Positions 10,789-22,541 of a stretch of 64,000 nucleotides of DNA are shown piece by piece. Source of the stretch: Tridacna crocea. Lineage: Eukaryota; Mollusca; Bivalvia; Cardiida; Cardiidae. Every line of letters starts with the position of its first letter. Positions within the stretch are counted from its first letter, which is position 1. A program made the position numbers and the translations under genes. Location of the stretch: contig OX031061.1 in the NCBI GenBank assembly GCA_943736015.1, positions 61,882,192 through 61,946,191 on the forward strand, given 5' to 3'. The notes beneath the pieces are model-generated. The model made no database searches, was not told where the DNA came from, and worked only from the letters and a program-made list of their open reading frames with translations.

Positions 10789-12231
10789 AGGTGGGTATTT
10801 AGAATTTTTACATCTCACCAAATTAAAAAATATATATATCACTGAAATTCATATGAAAAAATAATACATGTATAAATGATCAACAATTAAGATTCATAAA
10901 ATTACATTTTTTTTATGGTATTCCCTTAAAAGGCTACGTAGCCTCTTAAGCTATTTTTAGATTTCGAGCCAAAAATCAATAAAGCATTGTGGGAATGTCA
11001 AGTGACTGGCACGTGACTCATAACGCTTAAATTCCCTTTCATAACAAACATGTAATAATTATTTTCCATAATGTCTTCTCCGGACGCTATGTTTGAAGCT
11101 TCTTCTGTGTATTCCTGTAAGTAAATGAGCAAACTGATCATCTAAAAATAGAATGTGTTTCCCTTTGGTGTCAACCTGGGCTGTAGTAAATCTCTAATTT
11201 CTCGTATTATCGGATGGATTTTGACGACTGGGGTTTTATGAATGATAATTAAAAGGCTTTGGGAGTATAAGGATGATTTTTTTGCACTTTTGTAAAATTT
11301 ACGTCCCAAAATCTGAAGGGCCACCTTTAATGCGATAAAGTCTGCATTTGCTGTTAGATTTTTGTAAAACTTGCACAGTTGTTAATCTCATAAATAGCTT
11401 GAACCCTATTGAATTAAAAAAAAAATCAAGCAAACAGTATGGGAAAAGGAGCCTTTTGCTGAATTTCTTTTTTTTCAGGTTATGCGATGAAGTCAGCATT
11501 TGAGGTCAGATTTTCATGAAAGTTACACAGTTGCTTTGTCTTATCAACACCTTAAACCTTATCGATTTAGAAAAAAAATCTGACAATCAGTATGGGAAAG
11601 GTAACCATTTGATGTTGAAAATTTCATTAAACATGTACTGTCACTTTGTACCGTAAATGGCTTGAACCCTATTGATTTTGAAAAAACAAACAAACAAAAA
11701 AAAAAACCCCTGACAGTCAGTGTGGGAAAAATAGCCATTCAAAGTTTTAACTTTCCATTTCTTGTTTGGGAAACAAAGTTCACAGTGTTGAACCAATTCT
11801 GTTGAAACTTGCAACGATTGTTTGGTTCATCAAGGAAATGAACTCAATTAAACGTGAGGAAAATCTAGTTAATCATTCGGAAAAAGCAGCTATTTGATGA
11901 CTTAGTATTATTTACTCAACAAAGTACACATTATTAGTCACATTTCCTTGAAGTTTGCTAAGATTGTGTAACACAAAGCATATTAAAACACTTTCAAATT
12001 TGGCGTGGATTCCAAACATTTAGTCTTTAGAAGTTGCACTTCATTTTATTCACTGATTTTTCAATTCATCATATCTATTTATGCTGTCTTAGTGGGTTGA
12101 AGCTCAGCTGCAAGAACACGCTTTTGTGTTTTTCTTTTTACATTTTTACACCATAAATTTATAATGTATGTTAGCACAAAAGCAAATTTACTGCCAGTAG
12201 AGCAATTTCAGGCCCTCAAGGGCCTCTAGTT

Positions 12232-12949
12232 TTTATTCTAGTCCAATTTTTATCTATTAAAACATCCATTTCCTCCCATAGATCTATTGCCTACTACATA
12301 TCTTTATTCGCAATTTTGCTGTAGATCTAGATTGATTAAAATTTAATTTTTCTATTACATGTAGAGGTTAGGACATGAGGCCAACCTTCGTTTCAGAGGG
12401 TGGCTCTGTTGTTATTATTGTGGCTTTTTCTGGAGCGCTATGGTCTAGCCCTGCTAGGGCATCTGATTACCCTTTGCTTTGAAGGTGGAGAGGGGTTTGT
12501 TAACCCTGTCTCAAATGGGATTCAAGGAGCTACCTGCTAGAAAAATTCAAATTTACAGCAATTTTGATGCATTTTGAGACCAGTTGTGCCATTGAAACTC
12601 AAATAAATAGGTTAGATTTTTTTTTTTCATTAAATACTTGCTGAGTTACATTGATCTAGATCTACCGTAAGCGGTCAAAACAGTACCAAAACTCGTACCC
12701 TGGAGACGTTGTCTGCGCATGTCATATTGTTCGAAGATTCGACTGTCTTATATGACGCATCACTACTAGCCCCGAAAGCGGGCTGACTGTAATATTACGG
12801 TCTATAACTGAGTAGCAATGTTGAAAATAGCTTGTACGTATCAATACGTTTGAGGAGAAATGAGACCTGCTTTAGCAACAGATTTCTCTAAACTGGTGAT
12901 CATAGTTGAGTGAATTGCACGAGGTAGCGTTTTATTGGGTAAACTTTTT
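12232..12949. other. No gene recognised
   Basis: Contains CTCGTACCCTGGAGA near 12696, a unit of the GGTACGAG palindrome family seen at 17.2 and 19.3 kb. Confidence 0.35.
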
Positions 12950-14551
12950 AAGCTCACCTGAGCACAACGTGCTCAAGGGGAGCTTTTAGGATTATCCGGT
13001 GTCCGTCGTGCGTCGTGCGTCGTGAGTCGTGCGTCGTGCGTCGTCAACAATTCTTTAAACATCAACTCCTCCTAAACCGCTGGGCAGATTTGGACCAAAC
13101 TTGGCAGGAATGTTCCAAAAAATTGTTCACAGAATTTGATTCCATCAAAAACTCTGGTTGCCATGGCAACTAAAAGGAATTTTTTAGTAAATTCTTCAAA
13201 AATCTTCTCCTCTGAAACCGCTGGTCCGATTTTGTAATAATTTCACAGATATGTTCCTTGGGTGACCCTTTTTAAAAAGTGGTCGTGAAATTTTGATTTG
13301 TCAAAAAATGTGGCTCTGGTGAATGGGGGCTACTTGCACTATACAGAAATGAAGGAATTCTTAAAAAATCTTCTTCTCTGAAACCGCTGGTCAGATTTTG
13401 AAATAATTTCACAGAGTTGCTCCCTTGGTGACCTTTTTCAAAAAATGTTCGCGAAATTTTGATTGGTCAAGAAACATGGCTCTGGTGAACGGGGGCTTCT
13501 TGCACTATACAGAAATGAAGAAATTCTTAAAAATTCTTCTTCTCTGAAACAGCTTGTTAGATTTTGAAATAATTTCACAGAGTTGTTCCTTGGGTGACTC
13601 TTTTTAAAAAAGTGTTCGCAAAATTTTGAATGGTCAAGAAACATGGCTCTGGTGAATGGAGGCTACTTGCACTATACAGAAATGAAGAAACTCTTAAAAA
13701 TTCTTCTTCTCTGAAACAGCTGGTTAGATTTTGAAATAATTTCACAGACTTGTTCCTTGGGTGACCCTTTTCAAAAATTGTTCGCGATATTTTGATTGGT
13801 CAAGAAACATGGCTCTGGTGAATGGGGGCTACTTGCAGTTTGCGCTATACAGAAATGAAGAAATTCTTGAAAATTCTTCTTCTTTGAAATGGTTGGACAA
13901 ATTTTGAAATAATTTCACAGAGATGTTCCTTGGGTAATCGTTTTCTAAAATTGTTCGCGAAATTTTGATTGGCCAAGAAACATGGCTCTGGTGAATGGGG
14001 GCTACTTGCACTATATGGAAATGAAGAAATTATTGAAAATTCTTCTTCTCTGAAACCCGTGGTCAGATTTTAAAATAATCTTACAGAGATGTTCCTTGGG
14101 TAACCCTTTTCAAAAGCTGTACATATAATTTTGATCCGTCAAGAAACATGGCTCTTGTGAATGGGGGCTACTTGCACTATACGGACATGATGAAATTCTT
14201 GAAAATTCTCTTTCTCTGAAACCCCTGGTCAGATTTTAAAAGAAATTTTCCGAAATGTTCCTTGGGTGACCCTTTTCAAAACTTGTTCGTAAATTTTGAT
14301 CCATCAAGAAACATGTATCGCGTGGATGGGGGCTACTTGCTCTTATACAGAAATGAAGAATTCTTAAAAATTCTCCTTTTTGAAACTGATGGTCAGATTT
14401 CGAAATGACTTTTACAGGTGCTTGGCAAAATTATAAATTTGGTTCCAATGTTTCAATACCTCAAAAAAGAAAAAAAAAAAAAAAAAAAAGACTATGGTTA
14501 TCTCAAAAATTCAGGTGAGCGATCCAGGGCCATCTTGGCCCTCTTGTTTTT
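12950..14551 (+). mobile_element. Pearl/Helentron-like element with about 167-bp tandem array
   Basis: Starts AGCTCACCTGAGCAC with a small hairpin (TGAGCAC/GTGCTCA). Ends TCAGGTGAGCGATCCAGGGC, then the GGGCCATCTTGGCCC hairpin and TCTTGTTTT. The ends therefore carry subterminal inverted repeats plus a 3' hairpin, as in Helentron-associated elements and bivalve pearl. The interior has about seven units of roughly 167 bp, each with CTGGTCAGATTTTGAAATAA and ATGGCTCTGGTGAATGGGGG. Short reading frames here reflect repeat periodicity only. Confidence 0.8.
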
Positions 14552-14824
14552 TGTTTTAAATTCAAAGTAACGGTTGTCGCGTAGGAAAGTGGTTCGGTTC
14601 TGTACCCAGGATGCCCATATCAGATAGATGAGTATTTATAGAATGCCATCTAGCGGGAGATAATGACCCTGGAGAACCTGTACCCCAATCTCAAGGGTAC
14701 GAGGTCTCCAGAGAAGTTGTACCCCTGCAAATACATGAAATGATAGTTTACCATCATGTTGTTAACTTTTTTCTTTTATGCTGTTATTGTGATGTAGATT
14801 TGGTTAAAAACGGATGCGGTTTTT
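14552..14824. repeat. Unclassified dispersed repeat between two pearl-like insertions
   Basis: Holds TTCTGTACCCAGGATGCCC (shared with 7340) and a GGTACGAG/CTCCAGAG palindromic unit near 14690. Confidence 0.5.
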
Positions 14825-16130
14825 AGCTCCACTGGCCGAAGGCCAGCGGGCTTATGTCATGGCCCGGTGTCCGTCGTGCGTCCGTCCGTCTGTGCGTGCG
14901 TGCGTCTGTCCGTCCGTCCGCGCGTGCGTTAACTTTTATTTCAAACATCTTCTTCTCTGAAACTACCCATCCAATTTTGATGGAACTTCACAGAAATGAT
15001 CCTGCCATGGTCCTCTTCAGAATTCCTTGAAAGAATTTTATTCCTTCAAAAACTATGGTTGCCATGGCAACAAAACTGAAAAATATTGAATTTTTTAAAA
15101 AATCTTCTTCTCTGAAACCATAAGGCCTAGGGCTACCAAATTTGGCATGTAGCTTTATCTAGTGGACCTCTACCAAGTTCCTTCAAATAATAGCCCTGGG
15201 GTCAAAATTGGCCCCACCCCGGGGGTCACAAGTTTTATATGGGCTTATATAGGGAAAACTTTAAAATCCTTCTGGTACCTAGCCATAGGGCCTAGGGCTA
15301 GCAAATTTGGCATGTAGCTTTATCTAGTAGACCTCTACCCAGAGTGCCCAAATGATAGCCCAGAGGTCAAATTTGGCTCGGCCCCGGGGGTCACAAGTTT
15401 TATATGGGCTTATATAGTGAAAACTTTAAAAATCTTTTCTTACCAAGCCATAAGGCCTAGGGCTACTCAATTTTGCATCCAGCTTTATCAAGTGGTTGTC
15501 TACCAAAAGTGCCCAAATTGTAGCCCTGGGGTCAAATTTGGTCCTGTCCTGGGGGTCACAAGTTTTACATGGGCTCATATTGGGAATTTTTTAAAAATCT
15601 ACTTGTACCTAGCTATAAGGCCTAGGGCTACCAAATTTTGCATGTAGCTTTATCTAGTGGGCCTCTACCAGGAGGGCCCAAAGTATAGCCTTAGGGTCAA
15701 GTGTCCCCACACCAGGGGTCACAAGTTTTACATGGGCTTTTGTGATGAAGACTTTCTAAGTCATCTTGTTACTAACCATAATAAAGACTAGGACCACTAA
15801 ATTTAGCCCTGTCTCATGGGTTTCATGTTTTACAGGGCCTTTTATTGAGAAAACTTTGAAAAATCTTGTTTATAACCACACATTCTAGACCTGTATTATT
15901 TGGTATGGGGCTTTATCTTGTAGACCTCCACCAGGATTCAAGTAATTAAAGCTTTGTGGTCAAAACTGGATTTGCCCAGGGGTCACAACTTTTTTGTTGG
16001 TTTTTTATGGAAAAAAATTGTATGCCCTCAAGTTTGAAACCAGTTGGCCAAATAATGTAATATTTGGCTTGTAGTGCTTTTACGAATGAGCCAGTGGAGC
16101 GATACAGGGCCATCATGGCCTTCTTGTTTT
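14825..16130 (+). mobile_element. Pearl/Helentron-like element, second type, about 165-bp tandem array
   Basis: Start AGCTCCACTGGCCGAAGGCC, end GCCAGTGGAGCGATACAGGG, then the GGCCATCATGGCC hairpin and TTCTTGTTTT. A (CCGT/GCGT)n run follows the 5' end. Four to five units carry AAGGCCTAGGGCTACCAAAT and GGGGTCACAAGTTTTA. Same ends and plan as the 12950 element but an unrelated monomer. Confidence 0.8.
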
Positions 16131-16360
16131 GTACGTGATTTGAAAAGACATAAATAAAGTAAAGAAACTTGTGTGCTTTCTCATGCATGCAGTGTTTATA
16201 TTTTGTGTGCGAAAACATGTGGAAAAATGAGACCACGTTGGTTATCTGATTTTGCACCTTCTCTCACAATGCTTACAAAAACTTCTTCGTTGTGGTTTAA
16301 ACAAGAGATTGTAGTAAACGTATCAGAAAACATAGAGGAAGTCTGTACAATGAAAATAAG

Positions 16361-16381
16361 AGAGAGAGAGAGAGAGAGAGA
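16361..16381 (+). repeat. (GA)n microsatellite
   Basis: About ten AG units in the left arm of the long inverted repeat. Confidence 0.9.
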
Positions 16382-16432
16382 AATGCAAATACATGTATTG
16401 CCATATCTTAACTCACATTTATATAGTCTCTT

Positions 16433-16636
16433 CAAAATTCTATACATTTGCAGATGATAAATTCATATTTTGTACAAATGGACTTCATTTCTCTGAAAGG
16501 GTGGAGAAAAAATGTGGGAAAATGAAAAATACTGGTTATAAGGGCCCCTCCCCCCTTTTTTCCAAAAACATTTTCAAAAGCTATCTCCCACAGGGTGGTA
16601 TTTAGCAACTCAGCACTATTTGGTAAAGGGTAAAGT
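16433..16636 (-). mobile_element. Family A1 MITE in left arm of the inverted repeat
   Basis: CATTTGCAGATGATAAATTC flank, worn hairpin with a C-rich replacement (GGGCCCCTCCCCCC), end TTGGTAAAGGGTAAAG. Confidence 0.7.
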
Positions 16637-17213
16637 ATTGATCCATCAAGATTCAAAGAGCTAGTTTTCTTCTTTTATTGTTACATAATTAAAAATGGTT
16701 ATACTCGTTTTATCCTTTTCCAGCGATGTTTATAGAAGTCTTTTTCCTCTTATAACCATGCGATTGATTGATAAAGGATTAATCTGAATGCTTTAACAAA
16801 CAATACTGGTTTAAATGCTGGTAAATGGAGAGTGTGCACAATGGTGTTTATCATACTGATATGTGACTTTCTAGCTCCCTACACCTTTGACTCCATTGAA
16901 AAATTGGCATATTCCATCAACGAGCTTTTTAAAAAACATGTCTTGGAATAATTCAACGAATCCAGATTATGTAGATCTACCTGGTAATTTCATCTTTCTA
17001 AAATTTACCTGTCCATTTACCTTACTACCTTTCCATTTAAATCCATCAAACATCCGGTTACAAAAGTGATATCTTACTACAAATACCAAGGTTATCAATG
17101 CTTGATTATTCTATAACATATTCATTTCGCAAAAGCTAAAATGAAAATCACCAATTTATCAAAATCTGAACGATATACACATGTATAAATCTGTCCCCCA
17201 AAATATCTGTAAG

Positions 17214-17413
17214 GTACGAATTCTCTGGAGAATTGGTACCCAGGCCGGCCAGGGTACGGGTTCTCCTGAGAACTTGTATCCTTCAGATGGTTGCTAGAGA
17301 ACTCGTACCCTGGAGAACTCGTACTCTGGAGAACTCGTACCCCAATCTGAAGGGTACGAGTTCTCTGGAGAACTCGTACCCTGGGTACGAATTCCCCAGA
17401 GAACTCGTACCCT
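17214..17413. repeat. Tandem GGTACGAGTTCTC palindromes at the inverted-repeat centre
   Basis: At least eight units alternating GGGTACGAGTTCTC with GAGAACTCGTACCC. Related arrays at 14670-14725 and 19287-19437. Confidence 0.88.
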
Positions 17414-18007
17414 ACAGATACTTTTGTGGATAAATTTGTATCTCTAAAGACTATATATTATTCAGATTTTGGTGAATTGGTGATTTTCATTTTATCTTAA
17501 ATTATGAAATGATCGAGTAAGTTATACAATAATCAAGCATTGGTAACGGGTATTTGTAGTAAAATATCAGTTTTGTTACCGGATGTTTCATGGATTACAA
17601 TGAAAAGGAAGTATGGTAAACAGGTAAATGGGCAGGTAAATTCAAGAAAGATAAAATTATCAGTAAGATCTACATAATCTGGATTCATCTAATGATTCGA
17701 AGATAAGTTTTTTTTTTTTTAAGCTTGTTTAGATATTTTTAGGTTCGTTTATGGAGTATGCCATTTTTATTTATTTTTTTAAAGGAGTCAAAGGTGTCGG
17801 GTACAATGAAGTCACATATCAGGTGTGATAAACATGATTGTGCACGCTTGCCATTTACCAGCAATTAAACTGGTATAGGTCTTCAAAAGAGCTCTTAACC
17901 CTTTACCAATAAATCGCATGGTTTTACGAGGAAATAGACTTATATAAACATGATTGGAAAAGGATTAAATGATTATAACCGGTTCTTTATTATGTAACAT
18001 TAAAAGA

Positions 18008-18235
18008 AGAAATCTAACTCTTTGAATCTTGATGGATCCCAATAGTGCTGAGTTGCTAAATACCACCCTGTGGGAGATAGCTTTTGAAAATGTTGTCGGA
18101 AAAAATGGGGAGGGTGCTTATAAAACTAGCAATGTTCTCATTTTCCCACAATTTTTCCGCCCCTTCAGTCCGATAAATAAGTACGTCTGTACCATATATG
18201 AACTTGTTGTACGCAGATTATACAATTTTGAAGAG
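18008..18235 (+). mobile_element. Family A1 MITE in right arm of the inverted repeat
   Basis: Mirror copy of 16433-16636, which shows that the transposon was present before the inversion-duplication. Confidence 0.7.
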
Positions 18236-18449
18236 ACTAAGAGTTCACATATTGTAATATTTGCATTTTCTCTCGCTCTCTCTTTCTCTCATTTTCATTG
18301 AACAGTCTTCTTCTATGTTTTCTGAGACGTTTACTTCACGATCTCGAGTTTCAACCACACAAAAGAAGTAACAATTGTGGGAAAAGGTGCAAAATCAAAT
18401 AACGGACATTGTATCCTTTTTCCATTTTTTTTCTCACCTTTTCAAGCAA

Positions 18450-19080
18450 TTTTGAAAGCTTCTTCAGACAGCTTACATGAAATTTTCAGCTTACAAGCGA
18501 TTCTACGGAGGCATTTTTGTATTGCTGAAACATTGTAGACAAATGATGTCACTGACCTTTCCAATCATTACCCTACGTACTTAACTCTTTTGGCGCCAAA
18601 GTATACAGGGGACTTCATCGACGACTCACTAAAATTCAGAAAAGATTTTCTTTTTTCTGAAAGGTTTGGATGGGAATCTTGATTATGTAAATCCAAGCTC
18701 AGACTGCATCTTTTGCATATTGATCTTTTTCTTTACCACCGTTTCGATTCTAGCGTTAATTGAATTAAGGGTTCAATATTGAATATTGCAATTATATAAC
18801 AGTAATTTCATCATGTGAAAATCACACCTTTCTTGCTGTCTTTGTTTAGGAAATTTGCCTTTTCACCAGGTGTGAAAATTTGATTAATTATGTATTCATT
18901 TTATCAACTCCTTCCATTTACCAAATATCTAATCCAATCAACTACTGATTCTTGGACCGTTCTTACACAAAACAACATCAAACATCAACTCAAAACTTGA
19001 ATGCAAGTGAAGGCTACCCGAAGAATTGAAAAGGGCAAAAATTAATCCTTCTAATGTATTTTCAGTTGAAAACAATTTAT
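18450..19080. other. Sequence present only in the right arm
   Basis: Has no counterpart in the left arm, so probably an insertion. No ends or coding recognised. Confidence 0.35.
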
Positions 19081-19286
19081 TTGTGGTTCATAAATGTTTT
19101 CCTTACGATTTTTACGTCAAATACAACATATACTGAATGAAAAAACACACAGGTTTCTTTACTTTTTTTGTCTTTTCAACACATGTACAAGAAAAAAAAA
19201 AAATCACCAAAAATTACATCACAATAACGGCATGAAAAATAAAAGTCGACAGCATGCTGGTAAACTATCATTATATTTATAAGTGG

Positions 19287-19437
19287 GGGTACGAGTTCTC
19301 CAGAGAACTCGTACCCAGGGTACGACTTCTCTGGATAACTCGTACCCTTGAGATTGGGGTACGAGTTCTCCTGATACCCTTCAGATTTAGGTACGAATTA
19401 TCCTGAGTACGAGTTCTCCAGGGTACGAGTTCTCTTC
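19287..19437. repeat. Second GGTACGAGTTCTC palindrome array
   Basis: Same unit as 17214-17413, with AATCTGAAGGGTACGAG-like spacers in inverse order. Confidence 0.85.
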
Positions 19438-19879
19438 CAACCGATTTTAGGGGTATCATACCACAGGAAATAAAAAGAAGCCACTTGATCGATGGCGTTT
19501 AGCCCTTACCCGTTTATCTGACGTTGACGTCCCGAATTTCCTGATTCTACGCAAGGCCTTGGAAAACTTGGTAAATCAACATGAATATAAAATCATACAA
19601 TGTCTCATGTATGCATTCGAGATAGAGCTCTGACTTCTCTTATAAAGACGTTCCCTGTACAAATCAACTCTGGGATTATTTCGACACCTTGTCATTTCGA
19701 CCCCATTTTTCTCTCGGCATAAGTTAGTCATTTTATCAAGATTTTTTTCCTTCGGCATTTTTATACAAGCAGTCATGGACTTGAAATACTGTATTTGTTT
19801 ACTTTGCAATATATTTGTAATCCAGGTAGTAAGCATGTGATGATCGAAATGAGCTTACCCTAATTTCTAAGCTCCAGGT

Positions 19880-20866
19880 AGAGCCTTAGAGGGAGTGATT
19901 TTGATTACAAAGTTGAAAATATGAATTATTCTTACATAAACCCTATCTTGTGGGTACTCATTAGAATCGTCTCATGGAGACAATTCTGATAAGTACCCAC
20001 AACATAAGGTTTGGACAAGAAATAATGGATTTAGAATACCATCACTCCCTCTTATCTACCTTCAGTCTGAAGGTGTCTGCTCCGATGCTATTTTTGTGAC
20101 TGGTCTTCGCAAACACCTTCATATCAGCCATTCATTAAATAAGTCTGGAAAAAATACGATGTTACCCACATCTTTTCGAACGGCTCAATGCGAGAAAATT
20201 TCCAATGACAGCTAATAAAATGGGGATGGATCGTTAGATAAATGATTAATCTTTAAGAACACACAAAATATGCTGCAAAATACCAATTAAATCAATGGGA
20301 ATTTACCTTTTTTCCCAACGTAAATAAATCCAGCGTAATTTGTAAACAACTAACACGCCGACTTCCGTTAGTCAGGCATGCGCACTCAACGGAATTTGAA
20401 TTTTGTACAGTCTGGTTCCCTAACCCGATACAGCCAAGTTCGATCAAGGTGTGTTTATTTACAGCAAAATTCGCAACTAAACCGTCCTGTAGTGTGTCAG
20501 AGATACTGCCATTTCTGCCGAGACATGCGCATTGAAAAGATCACCACGTTTTGATTTCTGGTGAAGTAGGTCAACGGTTATTTACGTTGAAAAGTACAGA
20601 TTTGCACAAACGTAAGAGTTGGATATTAACTAACACCAGTTTTTTTGTAAAGGTTAATCATTTATCTAACGATCCATGCCCATCTTATTAGTTGTCATTT
20701 GAAATTCTGTCGCATAGAGCCGTTTGAAAAGATGTGGGTAAAATCATATTTTTTCCAGACTTATTTAATGAATGGCTGATATGAAGGTGTTTGCGAAGAC
20801 CAGTCACAAAAATAGCATCGGAGCAGACACCTTCAGACTGAAGGTACCTCTTATCTAGGGCTAGAT
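19880..20866. mobile_element. Family H MITE carrying a nested G element
   Basis: Short terminal repeats GCCTTAGAGGGAGTGAT and ATCACTCCCTCTTATCTAGG. Central hairpin at 19937-20013 (stem TGTGGGTACTCATTAGAAT). A second, partial H copy is at 48623-48665. Confidence 0.65.
20059..20846. mobile_element. Family G MITE with ~215-bp terminal inverted repeats
   Basis: Ends CCTTCAGTCTGAAGGTGTC and GACACCTTCAGACTGAAGG are themselves palindromic. Arms about 20059-20265 and 20636-20846. An exact 11-bp duplication CCTCTTATCTA flanks it (20048-20058, 20847-20857), a length that fits Mutator-like transposition. Confidence 0.85.
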
Positions 20867-20884
20867 GTTTTGATATTGTAGAAA

Positions 20885-21090
20885 ATGTTTTGGAAAAGTA
20901 GGAAGGTTTTGATCATCAGTATTTTCTCATTTGCCCTATGTGTTTTTCAGGATTGACATGAGTATCAGTGTCATGGTATTTTACTTCTGATGAAATGGTT
21001 ACCAGCATTTTCTTCTTTTTCCACAATGTTTTCAAAAGCTGTCAGTCTATAGGGCTGTTATTGTGAGTTTAAAGGTTAAATATCACAATT
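20885..21090 (-). mobile_element. Family A1 fragments
   Basis: Two worn hairpin halves, the second ending TTCTTTTTCCACAATGTTTTC. Confidence 0.6.
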
Positions 21091-21199
21091 TGTTTCATGT
21101 TTTTCTGTAGTTTATTAAGAAGTTACTATGAAATATGGTTCAATATTTCATGGTTATGACCAGTGAAAAAATACCAGTTTCATGTTTTCCAACTTTTCA

Positions 21200-21239
21200 C
21201 AGGGATCGTATATCCATACATGTGCATATAAGATCCCTG
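21200..21239. mobile_element. 40-bp hAT-like mini-element, copy 2
   Basis: CAGGGATCGTATAT faces ATATAAGATCCCTG. Flanks CTTTTCA and CTCTTCA differ at one base. Same ends as 61271-61301. Confidence 0.5.
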
Positions 21240-21414
21240 CTCTTCAATTGAAAGCAGAAACAGTGGTTTGTGTGCACTTGATACCTGGGTAAACAGTATT
21301 TGCCATTCAACATATGGAAGTATGATGTAATAATATCCCTCCATGTGTCTGTCTGTGTACAAAATACTATCAAAGCACTGGTGGGGTTATAAAGTCTCAT
21401 TCAGTGACAGCTCT

Positions 21415-21518
21415 TGTTTTTTTTTCAGTAAAAGATTGAAATTAATTTCATTGAGCGAACATCATCAACAGAATTCTCATAAGTGGCTGCCGCACTTCAT
21501 TGAAATAAAACAAGTGTC
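21415..21518. repeat. Family P palindromic repeat, copy 2 (partial)
   Basis: TTCAGTAAAAGATTGAAATT start; degraded. Confidence 0.55.
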
Positions 21519-21764
21519 CTCTATTTCTTTTATGCTTTCTGGTAGTGAAAATGCCAATTTTCATGTTCTTGTTGCCTTGGTAAATTCTGCATGCCTCACA
21601 AACAGATGGAAATATGATGTCATTTACATTACATTTTTTGCGCTTGACGTAAAATTGTAATGTGTAGCTGTGCAGGAAGGGTACGCCACAGGGAATAAGG
21701 GAAAAGAACTGTACTTGATTTTGATAAAGCTCCTCCCAGAAATGGTTAAAAGCATGAAATAAAG
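21519..21764 (-). mobile_element. Family B MITE, copy 2
   Basis: Reverse complement of 5723-6007. Ends CTTTTATGCTTTCTGG and AAAAGCATGAAATAAA. Confidence 0.75.
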
Positions 21765-21785
21765 AGAATTTTTGTTTGTTTTTTT

Positions 21786-21930
21786 TTTTCAGTGAAAGAT
21801 CAAAATTTATTTCATCTTGTGAACACCATCTGTAATATTTTCACTCATGGCTGCACCACTTGTGAAAATATTACCGATGGTGTTCATTCAGTGAAATAGA
21901 TTTCGATCTTTCACCGAAAAAAAAAAATCC
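21786..21930. repeat. Family P palindromic repeat, copy 3
   Basis: CAGTGAAAGATCAAAATTTA to AGATTTCGATCTTTCACCG. Ends 34 bases before the zinc-finger exon. Confidence 0.8.
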
Positions 21931-21963
21931 TCTCTGTATATTTTACTTGTCTGGCCATTGCAG

Positions 21964-22051
21964 GAAGTGATCAAGATGGATGAATTACTTGTACAAGACT
22001 TTGAAGATTTGGAAGAAAAATGGCTTAGATGCGGAGCTTGTGATTTTATAA
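21964..22051 (+). CDS. Zinc-finger gene, upstream coding exon
   Basis: This exon supplies the N-terminus of the C2H2 zinc-finger protein continued at 23041-24617. It follows a tract ending TTGCAG (acceptor) and ends at a GTAAAC donor. The first in-frame ATG is at 21976, giving 25 codons plus one base (phase 1). The frame is also open back to 21964 (E-V-I-K before the Met), so a further upstream exon is possible. The acidic residues DFEDLEEKW precede C19-G-A-C22. Joining to 23041 creates T26 and brings H35 and H39 into place, so C19/C22/H35/H39 form a perfect C-x2-C-x12-H-x3-H finger split by the intron. That restored motif is the strongest evidence for the junction. I infer that the ATG at 22866, inside the intron, is not used, because it lies in a transposon copy. 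Confidence 0.8.
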
Positions 22052-22115
22052 GTAAACATTTTTTTGTTAAATGTAAATTGTTATGTAATATTTGTTGATG
22101 ATAATTGAAAAAAAC

Positions 22116-22349
22116 TTAACTCTTTGCCACACAGTGACAACTTTTAACGCCCATGAAAGAGAAAGCTTTTGAAAACATTATGGGAAAAGGAGAAAATGCT
22201 GGTAACCAGCATTTTCTTCTTTTCCCACAATGTTTTCTACCCTATCAAAGAAAAACCATCTGCTATGAGCCACATTGAAACTGTCATCTGCAAATGCTTT
22301 CAATTCGGATTGGTCTAAAAAAATTTTTTTTTGTGTGGTAAAGGGTTAA
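22116..22349 (+). mobile_element. Family A1 MITE in zinc-finger intron
   Basis: TTAACTCTTTGCCACAC to GTGGTAAAGGGTTAA; hairpin near 22168-22234. Confidence 0.9.
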
Positions 22350-22515
22350 GGTAGTTGTTGCCCTGATATTTTGTAAACATTGCAGAAAAAGGAGATACTG
22401 ACAAAGTTTAGCAATATCTTCTACTCTTTCAGAGCCAGGAGTCATCATATTAGGTGTTTGCAAATGCTTTGAATTTGGTAAAGTCCAAAATTTTGTGATG
22501 TAGAAAGGAGGTAAA
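22350..22515 (+). mobile_element. Family A1 MITE, degraded, in intron
   Basis: Remains of one hairpin arm and the right flank TTGCAAATGCTTTGAATTTG. Confidence 0.6.
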
Positions 22516-22541
22516 ACACTGATTTCATGAGTTATGTCATT

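Larger units (their letters stand above)
10035..12231 (+). mobile_element. Pearl/Helentron-like element with about 155-bp tandem core, interrupted
   Basis: Starts with a G-run then (TCTG)n. Contains degenerate tandem units keyed by GCGATAAAGTCTGCATTT (10120, 11335) and TATGGGAAAAGTAGCC-like phrases. Ends with the hairpin AGGCCCTCAAGGGCCT then CTAGTTTTT at 12210-12231, the same 3' architecture as the elements at 12950 and 14825. A family F MITE is inserted at 10427-10788, and 10790-11325 looks like further foreign sequence. Confidence 0.55.
16131..19270. repeat. Long inverted repeat, about 1-kb arms
   Basis: The left arm (about 16131-17213) is the diverged reverse complement of the right arm (about 17414-18450, resuming 19080-19200). 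Matching pairs include the A-family copies at 16433-16636 and 18008-18235, the GA/TC runs at 16361 and 18270, and AACATATTCATTTCGC-like inner sequence on both sides. The centre (17214-17413) is an array of GGTACGAGTTCTC palindromes. Confidence 0.8.

Noticed and set aside
13438-14011. Minus-strand frames with repeated NFVKLFQNL-like phrases
   Set aside because: Periodic translation of the 167-bp tandem repeat; frame not maintained between units.
17233-17433. Frame rich in ENSYP/RTRT words
   Set aside because: Translation of the GGTACGAGTTCTC palindromes.
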